In this document: positions 1 to 8,172 of the stretch, piece after piece | How the letters are laid out: the number at the start of each line of letters is the position of its first letter | Position numbering within the stretch: position 1 is the first letter of the stretch | Assembly: GCF_000423665.1 (NCBI RefSeq) | Contig: NZ_AUIK01000029.1 | Coordinates: 62,001 to 126,000 of the forward strand | Direction: 5' to 3' | DNA length: 64,000 nt | Source of the DNA: Solirubrobacter soli DSM 22325 | Lineage (GTDB): Bacteria > Actinomycetota > Thermoleophilia > Solirubrobacterales > Solirubrobacteraceae | Position numbers and translations under genes: made by a program | The notes under the pieces: generated by a model | The model's input: the letters and a program-made list of their open reading frames with translations, nothing else | Database searches by the model: none | What the model was told of the DNA's origin: nothing

Positions 1-354
1 CCAGCCGATCAGCCGTTCGAAGAAGTCCGGCTCGAAGTTGACGTCCGCGTCGACCTTGACCACCACGTCGACCTCGCTCGGCAGCGAGCGGATGCCGTAC
101 TGGAACGCGAGCAGGTCGCGCCCCTGGCGGCGGCCGTCGCGCAGCGCGCCGTCCGCGTTCTCCGTGCCCACGACCATCAGCGCGGGGTCGAGCTCCCCCA
201 GCGAGCGGGCGAGCTCGCGCGTGCCGTCGGTGGAGCCGTCGTCGACGACGATCCAGTGGGCGGGACGGCGGGTCTGCTCGCGCACCGCGGTCGCGAGACG
301 CTCGAGATTCGCCCGCTCGTCGCGAGCCGGCGTGATCAGGGCATAACGGAGCAC
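1..354 (-). CDS. Glycosyltransferase family 2, N-terminal part (runs off the left edge)
   Basis: Only the first 118 codons are in the window; the gene continues to the left. Reading from a GTG at 354, the protein opens with a GT-A nucleotide-binding strand (ITPARDERANLERL), then IVVDDGSTDGT, and then a KVDADVNFEPDFF stretch that carries the DxD metal and sugar-nucleotide motif. This is the standard order for GT2 inverting glycosyltransferases. The gene is divergent from asnB, with an 86-base gap that must hold both starts. It probably adds a sugar in the same surface-glycan pathway as its neighbours. Donor and acceptor cannot be told from this fragment. Confidence 0.85.
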   Translation of the reverse strand, partial: MLRYALITPARDERANLERLATAVREQTRRPAHWIVVDDGSTDGTRELARSLGELDPALMVVGTENADGALRDGRRQGRDLLAFQYGIRSLPSEVDVVVKVDADVNFEPDFFERLIGW

Positions 355-440
355 GAGGCGGATGCTAGGTGCGCGCCGCCTGGCCGAGCCTGTGCGGAAG
401 GGTAGGTGCAAGCCGCCCGACCACGACCATCATCCACGCC

Positions 441-2324
441 ATGTGCGGAATCGGCGCCCTTCTCGACCCCGCGGGCATCGCGGGGCCCTCGACGGCGGAG
501 GCCATGGTGCGCGCGCTGCGCCACCGTGGACCCGACGGCGACGACTGGCGGCGCGTCGGTCCCGCCCTGCTCGTCCACACCCGGCTCTCGATCATCGACG
601 TCGCGGGCGGCGACCAGCCGTTCACGTCCGAGGACGGGACGATCACGCTCGTCGCCAACGGCGAGATCTACAACTACCTCGAGCTGCGCGCCGGGCTGGA
701 GCAGCGCGGCCACACGTTCGCGTCGCGCTCGGACTGCGAGATCATCCTCCACCTCTACGAGGAGGACGGCCCGGAGTGCGTGCACAAGCTCAACGGGATC
801 TTCGGCTTCACGCTGTGGGACGCGCGCCGGCAGCGGCTCGTCGCCGCCCGCGACGCCTTCGGCGTCAAGCCCGTCTACTGGGCTGAGCGCGGCCGCCGCG
901 TCGCGGTCGGCTCGGAGGTCGGCGCCGTCCTGGCCGCGGGCCTCGGCTCGACGATGATCGACCCGATCGCGCTCGACCACTTCCTCGCCTGGCGCTTCGT
1001 GCCCGCGCCGCGCACGCTGTTCGCGGGCGTCCAGAAGCTGCCGGCGGCCTCCTACCTGGTGGCCGAGGTCGACCAGCCGGTCAAGGTCACGAGCTACCGG
1101 ACGGCGCCCGGCGCGTCCTTCGACGCCTCGCCGGCCGAGCTCGCCGACGGCCTCGCCCACGAGTTCGGCCAGGCGGTCGGTCGGCAGATGATGTCCGACG
1201 TGCCGTACGGCGCGTTCCTGAGCGGGGGCATCGACTCCGCCGGCATCGCGGCCGCGATGACCGCCCACGACGACAAGCCGATCCAGACGTTCACGATCGG
1301 GTTCCCCGGCCACGACGACACGCTCGACGAGCGCGCGGCGGCCGAGGCGTCGGCGAAGGTGATCGGCACCGACCACCACAGCGTGGCGATGAGCGCGACG
1401 GACTTCCGCGGCCAGATCCGCGACACGATCCACCGCCTGGAGGAGCCGTGCGGCATCCCGTCGGCCCCGGCGCTCCTGCAGCTGAGCGAGTTCACGACCA
1501 AGTCGGTGACGGTCGTGCTGTCCGGCCAGGGCGCGGACGAGCCGCTCGGCGGCTACTCGCGCCATCAGGCGGCGGCGATGCTCCAGTACGTCGCCAAGCT
1601 GCCGGGCGCGGTCGCCGGACCCGCCAGGAGGCTCGCGGGCGCGCTCCCGCGCAACGAGAAGGCCAAGCGCGCCGCCGGGCTGCTGGGCGCGGGTGACGCG
1701 ACCGACCGCCTGCTCGGCATCTTCGACATCGCTCCTTCAGAGCTGCGCGCCGCGCTGACCGGCGCCGACGGCAGCGAGGCGGCCGCCGAGCGCCGCGCGC
1801 TCGCCGAGGCGGTCCTCGACGACGTCCGCGACCGCGACCCGCTCGAGCAGACGCTGTACCTGGACACGCATCTCTTCCTGCCCGACGGCCTGCTGATCTA
1901 CGGCGACAAGATGTCGATGGCGCATGGCCTCGAGCAGCGCGTCCCGTTCCTCGACGTCGAGCTGATGCGCTACGTCGAGCGGATCCCGGCCAAGGTGCGC
2001 GTGAAGGGCCTCAAGCGCAAGTGGCTGCACAAGCAGGCGATGGCCAAGCTCGTGCCGCGGGAGATCATCGACCGCCCCAAGCTCGGCTTCTCGACGCCGT
2101 ACGACCGCTGGCTGCGCGAGGAGCTCGGCTCCGAGGTCGCGCGCCGGTTCGCTCCCGGCACCGACCTGGCGGCGACGATCGACCCGGCCACCGTGAGCGC
2201 GCTCGTCTCCGGCCACCAGAGCGGCCGCGCCGACAACAAGCGCCTCCTGTACTGCCTGCTCGAGCTGTCGGAGTGGCAGTCGCTGTTCTCCGGCGCCGAG
2301 GCGCCCGAGCTGGTGGCCTCGTGA
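441..2324 (+). CDS. asnB: Asparagine synthase (glutamine-hydrolysing)
   Basis: A 627-residue protein with a full class II glutamine amidotransferase domain (about 1-215) followed by an AsnB synthetase domain. I start at ATG 441 because this places the catalytic Cys at position 2 (MCGIGALLD), as family maturation requires; a longer upstream reading is possible but would bury it. Visible motifs are RLSIID, NGEIYN and a conserved SD pair in the glutaminase half, and the PPi-loop LSGGIDSAG in the synthetase half. Members of this family in glycan clusters often amidate uronic acids or sugar-linked groups instead of making free asparagine; that role is inferred from context. The next gene overlaps by four bases (GTGA). 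Confidence 0.93.
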   Translation: MCGIGALLDPAGIAGPSTAEAMVRALRHRGPDGDDWRRVGPALLVHTRLSIIDVAGGDQPFTSEDGTITLVANGEIYNYLELRAGLEQRGHTFASRSDCEIILHLYEEDGPECVHKLNGIFGFTLWDARRQRLVAARDAFGVKPVYWAERGRRVAVGSEVGAVLAAGLGSTMIDPIALDHFLAWRFVPAPRTLFAGVQKLPAASYLVAEVDQPVKVTSYRTAPGASFDASPAELADGLAHEFGQAVGRQMMSDVPYGAFLSGGIDSAGIAAAMTAHDDKPIQTFTIGFPGHDDTLDERAAAEASAKVIGTDHHSVAMSATDFRGQIRDTIHRLEEPCGIPSAPALLQLSEFTTKSVTVVLSGQGADEPLGGYSRHQAAAMLQYVAKLPGAVAGPARRLAGALPRNEKAKRAAGLLGAGDATDRLLGIFDIAPSELRAALTGADGSEAAAERRALAEAVLDDVRDRDPLEQTLYLDTHLFLPDGLLIYGDKMSMAHGLEQRVPFLDVELMRYVERIPAKVRVKGLKRKWLHKQAMAKLVPREIIDRPKLGFSTPYDRWLREELGSEVARRFAPGTDLAATIDPATVSALVSGHQSGRADNKRLLYCLLELSEWQSLFSGAEAPELVAS

Positions 2325-3208
2325 ACGTCGACGTCGCGATCGTCGCCTACAACAGCGGCGACACCCTGCGCGGCTGCGTCGAGCCGCTGGCGGGCGTCGA
2401 GGGCGTCAACGTGGTCGTGGTCGACAACGCCTCGCCGATCGACCCGTTGCCGACGATCGCCGACCTACCGGTCAAGACGATCCGCGCCGAGCGCAACGGC
2501 GGCTTCTCCTATGGCTGCAACATCGGCGCGAACGCCGGCAGCGCCGACTACGTCCTGTTCCTGAACCCGGACGCTGTGCTCGCGCCCGCCGACCTCCAGA
2601 AGCTGGTCGACCTGCTCGACGCCAACCCGGAGATCGCCTGCGCGGGGCCGAAGATCCTCGGCGGCGACGGCGAGCTGCTCTTCAGCCGCCGGCGCGAGCC
2701 GCGCCTGCGGACGACGCTGGCCAACGCGCTCTTCCTGCACCGGGTGTTCCCGAAGGCGGCGTGGACCGACGAGATGGTGCTCGACCCCGCCGCGTACGAG
2801 CGGCCGGGCGACGCCGAGTGGCTCTCCGGCGCCTGCCTGTTCATCCGGCGCAGCGCGCTGGAGGAGATCGGCGGCTTCGACGAGTCGTTCTTCCTCTACT
2901 GCGAGGACACCGACATCTGCGTGCGGCTGCGCGCCGCGGGCCATGCGGTCCGCTACGAGCCGTCCGCGATCGCCCGCCATCAGGAGGGCAGCTCGGCGCC
3001 GCGCTCGGAGCTCGCCGCGATCCACGCGGAGAGCCGCGCCCGCTACGCCCGCCTGCACTATCGGCCAGTGGCCGCCCGCCTCGAGGCGGCGCTGCTGGCG
3101 CTTTCCGCGGTGACCCACGCGATCGTCGCCTACCCGCGACGGCGCGCGCACGCTCGCGGCCATGCCGCCGCGCTGCGTGCCCTCACCAGTCGTGGTGCCC
3201 AGAACTAG
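2321..3208 (+). CDS. Glycosyltransferase family 2 (WbbL rhamnosyltransferase-like)
   Basis: A 295-residue GT2 enzyme translated from a GTG that overlaps the asnB stop, implying translational coupling. The N-terminus VDVAIVAYNSGDTL and VVVDNASP form the nucleotide-binding fold. FLNPDA is the DxD-equivalent, and GGFDESFFLYCEDTDIC is the ED acceptor-side motif typical of the WbbL/rhamnosyl branch. A C-terminal hydrophobic stretch (about 255-275) with Arg-rich flanks may anchor it to the inner face of the membrane. It likely adds a deoxysugar to a lipid-linked oligosaccharide; the actual sugar is not determined by sequence. Confidence 0.88.
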   Translation: MNVDVAIVAYNSGDTLRGCVEPLAGVEGVNVVVVDNASPIDPLPTIADLPVKTIRAERNGGFSYGCNIGANAGSADYVLFLNPDAVLAPADLQKLVDLLDANPEIACAGPKILGGDGELLFSRRREPRLRTTLANALFLHRVFPKAAWTDEMVLDPAAYERPGDAEWLSGACLFIRRSALEEIGGFDESFFLYCEDTDICVRLRAAGHAVRYEPSAIARHQEGSSAPRSELAAIHAESRARYARLHYRPVAARLEAALLALSAVTHAIVAYPRRRAHARGHAAALRALTSRGAQN

Positions 3209-3266
3209 CCGATCGTCCTGGCTCCGCCCCTTATCAACTCCTCCTCCCGTCCTTAGGTTCCAAGAC

Positions 3267-4514
3267 ATGTCCTCCTTGCGCGATGCCAGCCGGCCGGCCG
3301 CCGGCACTACTGATGTGAACGTGGTGCCGCTGGTCGACCCGGCGCACGCGCGCCACGTGTACCGCGGCCACAAGAGCGAGTTCCCGGCGCAGCAGCGCGA
3401 CGCGATCGTCCACGTCGTCGGCGCCCGCCCGAACTTCGTCAAGATGGCGCCGATCATCACCGCGCTGGGCGCCCGGCACACGTTCCGCCAGGTGATCGTC
3501 CACACCGGCCAGCACTACGACAAGAAGCTGTCCGAGGACGTCCTGGCCGACCTCGACTTCCCGGCTGTCGACCGCTTCCTGGGCGTCGGCTCCGGCTCGC
3601 ACGGCGAGCAGACCGCGAAGGTCATCTCGATGTTCGAAGAGGTCCTGCTCGAGGAGCGCCCGGTGGCCGTCGTGGTCGCCGGCGACGTCAACTCGACGCT
3701 GGCCTGTGCGCTGGTCGCCGCCAAGCTCGGCATCCCGGTCGCGCACATCGAGTCCGGCCTGCGCTCGGGCGACTGGACCATGCCGGAGGAGGTCAACCGG
3801 GTCCTGACCGACGCGATCTCCGACCTGCTCTTCACGCACAGCCCCGAGGGCGAGGCCAACCTGGCCGCCGAGGGCATCGGCGCCGACCGTGTCCACTACG
3901 TCGGCAACACGATGATCGACTCGCTGCGCCGCTGCGAGCGTCGCGCCCGCGGCCGCGCGGTGTGGCTGGATATCGGCCTGCGCGAGCGCACCTACGTGCT
4001 CGTCACGCTGCACCGGCCGTCGAACGTCGACGACGCCGGGCAGCTCGGCCGGATCGTCGAGAGCCTGCTCGAGCTGGCCTCGCGCCACCCGGTCGTCTTC
4101 CCGATCCACCCGCGGACGCGCAACAAGCTCGCGAGCATGGGCGCGCTGGAGCGCCTCGAGGGCGCCGGCGTGCGCTGCATCGAGCCGCTCGGCTATCTCG
4201 ACTTCCTCTCCCTGCAGGCCGGCGCGGGCGCGATCCTGACCGATTCCGGCGGCGTCCAGGAGGAGTCCTCCGCGCTCGGCATCGCGTGCTTCACGCTGCG
4301 GCCGAACACGGAGCGCCCGGTCACGATCACGCACGGCACGAACGTCCTGCTCGGCGACGACGCGTCGCTGATCGCGAGCGTGCGCCCGCCGGTGTGGGAG
4401 CCGACGCCGTCGGCGATCCCGCTGTGGGACGGTCACGCCGCCGAGCGCGTCGCCGACGTCCTGGTCGCGAACTACGCGGTCCTGCGCATCAACGGCGCCG
4501 CCGCGACCGCCTGA
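3267..4514 (+). CDS. wecB: UDP-N-acetylglucosamine 2-epimerase (non-hydrolysing)
   Basis: A 415-residue epimerase of the WecB/MnaA family, which interconverts UDP-GlcNAc and UDP-ManNAc. Family landmarks are present: VVGARPNFVKMAP, HTGQHYD, GDVNSTLA, HIESGLRSGD with the catalytic Glu, MPEEVNR, TLHRPSNVDD with the catalytic His, and LTDSGGVQEES. The first 45 residues are an extra tail before the usual start; ATG 3267 is the only good start, and the tail is not conserved in the family I know. The downstream WecG/TagA gene starts inside this gene's stop codon (TGATG). The pair would therefore make and then transfer ManNAc-type sugar. Two other epimerase relatives lie in the window, each of a different type. 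Confidence 0.93.
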   Translation: MSSLRDASRPAAGTTDVNVVPLVDPAHARHVYRGHKSEFPAQQRDAIVHVVGARPNFVKMAPIITALGARHTFRQVIVHTGQHYDKKLSEDVLADLDFPAVDRFLGVGSGSHGEQTAKVISMFEEVLLEERPVAVVVAGDVNSTLACALVAAKLGIPVAHIESGLRSGDWTMPEEVNRVLTDAISDLLFTHSPEGEANLAAEGIGADRVHYVGNTMIDSLRRCERRARGRAVWLDIGLRERTYVLVTLHRPSNVDDAGQLGRIVESLLELASRHPVVFPIHPRTRNKLASMGALERLEGAGVRCIEPLGYLDFLSLQAGAGAILTDSGGVQEESSALGIACFTLRPNTERPVTITHGTNVLLGDDASLIASVRPPVWEPTPSAIPLWDGHAAERVADVLVANYAVLRINGAAATA

Positions 4515-5263
4515 TGCGCGTCAACGTCCTCGGCTGCGAGATCGATGCGCTCACGATGGATCAGACCGTCGCGCGCTGCGACGAGCTGATCCAGACGCAG
4601 GGCGGGTTCGCTCAGCACATGGCGATCAACGCCGCCAAGGTCGTCAAGCTGCGCGAGGACGACAAGCTGCGCGACATCACCAACCGCTGCGAGCTGATCA
4701 ACGCCGACGGCGCGGCGGTCGTGTGGGCGTCGCGCCTGGTCGGCCAGCCGCTGCCCGAGCGTGTCGCCGGCATCGATCTGATGCACCGCCTGATGGCGCT
4801 GGCGGCCGAGAAGGGCTACCCGGTCTTCGTCCTCGGCGCCAAGCAGGACGTGCTCGAGACCGCGGTCGCGAAGCTGCGCGAGGAGCATCCGGCGCTGCGG
4901 TTCGCCGGCTACCGCAACGGCTACTTCTCCGACGAGGAGACGCCCGCGCTGATCGACGAGATCCGCGCGTCGGGCGCGAAGCTGCTGTTCGTCGCGATGT
5001 CGACGCCGCGCAAGGAGTACTTCCTCGGCGAGCACGGTCCCGCGATGGGCGTGCCGTTCGTGATGGGCGTGGGCGGGGCGATCGACGTCGTCGCCGGCCT
5101 CACCCGCCGCGCCGGCCCGACCTGGCAGAAGCTCGGCCTCGAGTGGCTCTACCGCCTGCTCCAGGAGCCGCGCCGCATGTTCGGTCGCTACGCCCGTACC
5201 AACACGGCCTTCATCTGGCTGCTGGGCCGCGAATTGGTCCAGCGCAAGACCCGTCCGGCCTAG
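4514..5263 (+). CDS. WecG/TagA/CpsF family glycosyltransferase (GT26)
   Basis: A 249-residue GT26 enzyme. In known members it transfers ManNAc (TagA) or ManNAcA (WecG) onto a lipid-linked GlcNAc. Visible family features are NVLGCEIDAL near the start, HMAINAAKVV, INADGAAVVWAS with the key Asp, VFVLGAKQDV, YRNGYFSDEE, LLFVAMSTPRKEYF, and VGGAIDVVAG. The C-terminal tail LEWLYRLLQEPRRMFGRYAR is the amphipathic membrane-docking appendage. It is coupled to wecB by a TGATG overlap, which fits UDP-ManNAc as donor. The WbpI/D/E-like genes elsewhere in the window offer a charged diacetamido sugar as an alternative donor. Confidence 0.92.
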   Translation: MRVNVLGCEIDALTMDQTVARCDELIQTQGGFAQHMAINAAKVVKLREDDKLRDITNRCELINADGAAVVWASRLVGQPLPERVAGIDLMHRLMALAAEKGYPVFVLGAKQDVLETAVAKLREEHPALRFAGYRNGYFSDEETPALIDEIRASGAKLLFVAMSTPRKEYFLGEHGPAMGVPFVMGVGGAIDVVAGLTRRAGPTWQKLGLEWLYRLLQEPRRMFGRYARTNTAFIWLLGRELVQRKTRPA

Positions 5264-5311
5264 CCGCCTGGCCAGGGTCCCCAAGCTGTTCCAGACGTAC
5301 GGTGAGGTGCG

Positions 5312-6790
5312 ATGAACCCTGATGAGATCCGGAGTCGCGTCGTGCGCGGCATCGGCTGGGTCGGCGCGGCGCAGGTGGTGCTGCAGATCACCCGGTCGAT
5401 CGGCGCGATCGCCATCGCGCGGCTGCTGACGCCCGACGAGTACGGCCTCGCGATGCTCGCGCTGGTCTTCTCGAGCCTCGTGCTGGTCTTCTCGGACCTC
5501 GCGTTCGGGGCGGCGCTCGTGCAGCGGCCGAAGATCAACGAGGCCGACAAGAACACCGCGTTCTGGATCACGATGGGCAGCGGCGTGCTGTTCACCGGGC
5601 TCGGCGTGCTGCTCGCCCACCCGGTGGCGAGGGCGTACGGCGAGCCGCAGGTCGCGCCGCTCCTGGCCGCGCTCTCGGCGAGCTTCATGATCGGCGCCCT
5701 GGGCTCGACCCAGCAGTCGCTGCTGCTGCGCGAGATGGCGTTCAAGAAGACCGAGACCCTCGGGATCGTGGCCGCGATGGCCGGCATGATCGGCGCCGTC
5801 GTGTTCGCGGCGATGGGCACCGGCGCGTGGGCGATCATCGTCCAGCAGCTGGTCACCGCGGCCGTCTCGAGCCTGCTGCTGTGGCGCGCCTCGAGCTGGC
5901 GACCGCGCCTGCAGTACTCCAAGGCGAGCGCGAAGGACCTCTGGAGCTTCTCCTCCTACCTCGTCGGACACCGGCTCCTCTACTACGCCCACGCGAACGC
6001 GGACCGGTTCATCATCGGCCGGTACCTGGGCACGGCCGCGCTCGGCGCCTACGCCGTCGCCTACAACGTGATGCTCCAGCCGGTGGCGAAGGTGGCCGGG
6101 CCGGTGCAGCGCGTGCTGGCGCCCGCCTTCGCCCGGATGCAGGACGAGCCGGAGCGGATCGCGGCCGCCTGGGCGCGCGCGACGCGCCTCGTCGGGATGC
6201 TCTCGATCCCGACGCTCGCCGGCGTGATCGTGGTCGCGCCCGACTTCGTGCCGGTCGTCCTCGGCGACAAGTGGGACGCCGCCATCCCCGTCATCCAGAT
6301 CATCGCCGTCGTCGGCATGGTCCAGGCCGTCCAGGGCGTGAACGTCGACATCCTGATGGCCCGCGACCGCACCAAGACCCTCTTCCGCTACAGCATCGTC
6401 TTCACGGCCGCCCACATCACCGCGTTCCTGATCGGCGTGCACTGGGGCATCAAGGGCGTCGCCATTGCTTACGCGATCTCCACCGCGCTCGTCGAGCCGA
6501 TCCTGACCGTCCTCACCTCGCGTGCGCTGGGCGTCTCAGTAATGGTCTTCGTGCGCAGCCTGTCGGGTGTGGTCCAGGCCTCGGCGGTCATGGTCGCCGT
6601 GGTGTTCCTCGAGCGGATGTGGCTCGTCGACATGGGCGTCCCCGCGGCCGCCCGCCTGCTCTTCTGCGCGCTCACCGGCGCCGCCGTCTTCCTCACGCTC
6701 TGCGTCTGGCGCGTGCCCGAGGTCGCCCGCGACATCCGTCAGCTGCTCGCCAGCCGCCGCGGCGCCTCGCTCGCCGAGACCCCCGCCTAG
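5312..6790 (+). CDS. Wzx-type polysaccharide flippase (MOP superfamily)
   Basis: A 492-residue integral membrane protein with about 12-14 hydrophobic segments. It opens with RSRVVRGIGWVGAAQVVLQI, the typical WzxC/polysaccharide_synt start, followed by ARLLTPDEYGLAMLALVF. Proteins of this group flip undecaprenyl-linked repeat units across the membrane. The gene sits 48 bases after the WecG/TagA gene and closes the first plus-strand glycan block. Its stop codon overlaps the stop of the convergent lipoprotein gene in a shared CTAG (6787-6790). No Wzy polymerase or Wzz is in the window, so polymerisation and chain length must be handled elsewhere or by another route. Confidence 0.9.
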   Translation: MNPDEIRSRVVRGIGWVGAAQVVLQITRSIGAIAIARLLTPDEYGLAMLALVFSSLVLVFSDLAFGAALVQRPKINEADKNTAFWITMGSGVLFTGLGVLLAHPVARAYGEPQVAPLLAALSASFMIGALGSTQQSLLLREMAFKKTETLGIVAAMAGMIGAVVFAAMGTGAWAIIVQQLVTAAVSSLLLWRASSWRPRLQYSKASAKDLWSFSSYLVGHRLLYYAHANADRFIIGRYLGTAALGAYAVAYNVMLQPVAKVAGPVQRVLAPAFARMQDEPERIAAAWARATRLVGMLSIPTLAGVIVVAPDFVPVVLGDKWDAAIPVIQIIAVVGMVQAVQGVNVDILMARDRTKTLFRYSIVFTAAHITAFLIGVHWGIKGVAIAYAISTALVEPILTVLTSRALGVSVMVFVRSLSGVVQASAVMVAVVFLERMWLVDMGVPAAARLLFCALTGAAVFLTLCVWRVPEVARDIRQLLASRRGASLAETPA

Positions 6791-7932
6791 CCGCCGCGGT
6801 ACTCGTACGCGCCGGCGTCGGGCTTGCCGGTGCGGGAGTGGCCGCCGGCGTCGCGGGTGGGGGCGGCCTTCGGGTCGCCCGCGTTGATCGCGGCGGCGCG
6901 GGGCTTGAGGCGCCAGTTGCCCTCGCGGGGGTCGACGAACTGGGTGAAGGCGGACGGGACGACGCGGTCGCTGCGGTCGCAGCGCTTGTCGGTGAAGACG
7001 TTGTTCGTGTAGCGGACGCCGTCGGCGCAGGAGGCGGCGCGGCCGATGTTGCCGGTGATGTGGCCGTTGGCGATCGGGCCCTGGAGGGCGAGGCCGAGGT
7101 CCCAGACGTTGTTGCGCAGGGTCAGGCCGTCGAGGGGGTCGGCGCCGGTCATCAGCGAGTAGAAGCCGGGCTTGTCGCCGAGGTCGATCGACTTCTCGAG
7201 CACGGTGTTCTCGATGACGACGTTGCGCGGCGGCGGGTCGGCGCCGATGCGCGAGAGCAGGATGTCGAACACGGCGCAGTTGGTGAAGCGGCTGTTGCGG
7301 ATCGTCAGGCCCTGGACGCCGAGCGCGAGCAGGCACTCCGTGTGGACGTCGCCCGAGGTGCGGGTGGCGTCGTGCCAGGTGACGTGGTCGTAGGTGATGT
7401 CGTAGCTCGTCGGCGTGCCGCCGATCATGCTCGCCTTCTCGTCCACCGAAGGGCCGATGCTGCCGCGCTTCCAGACGAAGTGTTTGACCCCGAGCAGGAA
7501 GTGGGTGGCGGTGTGCATGTCGTAGAGGCGGACGTTCTCGACGGGGTCGGCGGCGTTGCCGCTGTCGACGGTCAGGTAGGACGTGCTGCTCATCCCGCGG
7601 AGGATCACGTTGTCGGCTTTGATGTCGAGACCGTCGAACTTGACGCCGCGTCCGGAGGCCGCAATTTCTACTGGTTTTCCGGGCTTTGTCAGCACGGGAA
7701 CAACTTGAGCGGGATATGAGCCTGGGGCGACCGCGACCAGGTCGCCTGCCTTGGCTGCCGTATAGGCCGCTTCCAGGGACCCACAAGGTGCCGATTTGCT
7801 GCACTTTGTGCCAGTGGCGCCGGGCGCCACATAGAGCTGCGGGACCCGCTTCGGCGCGACCGGGATCGCGGCGGATTCGCCACAGGCCCCTAGAAAAAGG
7901 GCGATCAACGACAGCGCGAAAGACCGCTTCAT
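6787..7932 (-). CDS. Secreted right-handed beta-helix lipoprotein
   Basis: A 381-residue exported lipoprotein. MKRSFALSLIALFLGACGES is a signal peptide with an LGAC lipobox. An in-frame ATG at 7941 would add three residues; neither start has a clear ribosome site. The mature part begins with the parallel beta-helix opening LYVAPGATGTKCSKSAPC and SLEAAYTAAKAGD, followed by repeated short beta-strand rungs (VILRGMSS, LTIRNSRFTN, NVVIENTVLE). It ends PDAGAYEYRGG. Both the ending and the internal DVHTECLLA...NC motif match the four large paralogs downstream, so it is a divergent relative without LamG or FN3 modules. It points away from those genes. Possible roles are glycan lyase, epimerase or binding; none can be proven. 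Confidence 0.82.
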   Translation of the reverse strand: MKRSFALSLIALFLGACGESAAIPVAPKRVPQLYVAPGATGTKCSKSAPCGSLEAAYTAAKAGDLVAVAPGSYPAQVVPVLTKPGKPVEIAASGRGVKFDGLDIKADNVILRGMSSTSYLTVDSGNAADPVENVRLYDMHTATHFLLGVKHFVWKRGSIGPSVDEKASMIGGTPTSYDITYDHVTWHDATRTSGDVHTECLLALGVQGLTIRNSRFTNCAVFDILLSRIGADPPPRNVVIENTVLEKSIDLGDKPGFYSLMTGADPLDGLTLRNNVWDLGLALQGPIANGHITGNIGRAASCADGVRYTNNVFTDKRCDRSDRVVPSAFTQFVDPREGNWRLKPRAAAINAGDPKAAPTRDAGGHSRTGKPDAGAYEYRGG

Positions 7933-8021
7933 AGACGTCATTGATAGTGGGTCGTCCGCTATAAGGAACGCAGTCGGGCAGGTTTCGTGCTCGTCGTTGG
8001 CGAGCATCAGCGGGTCCGGAA

Positions 8022-8036
8022 GTTCGTCAGGGGAAC
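8022..8036. promoter_or_regulatory. Shared 15-mer upstream of beta-helix gene (copy 1)
   Basis: GTTCGTCAGGGGAAC occurs here and again at 13338-13352, each in the leader of a beta-helix paralog. Its ends GTTC/GAAC are inverted. It lies in the divergent gap between the lipoprotein gene and the 8173 gene. It may be an operator, or its GGAAC may be the -35 element of an ECF sigma promoter; no matching -10 is clear. Confidence 0.3.
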
Positions 8037-8172
8037 ATCGCAGGTTGGTCAACCCTGTGGGAGCAGGGGTTCCTGCGGTACATAGCGGGTCGAGGGGTGC
8101 CATGGGAGGCGCTTCGGCTTCGCGCTGCGTCGCGTTGATGCGCGGCGCAGGTGGAACGCATCGGGAGGTGCA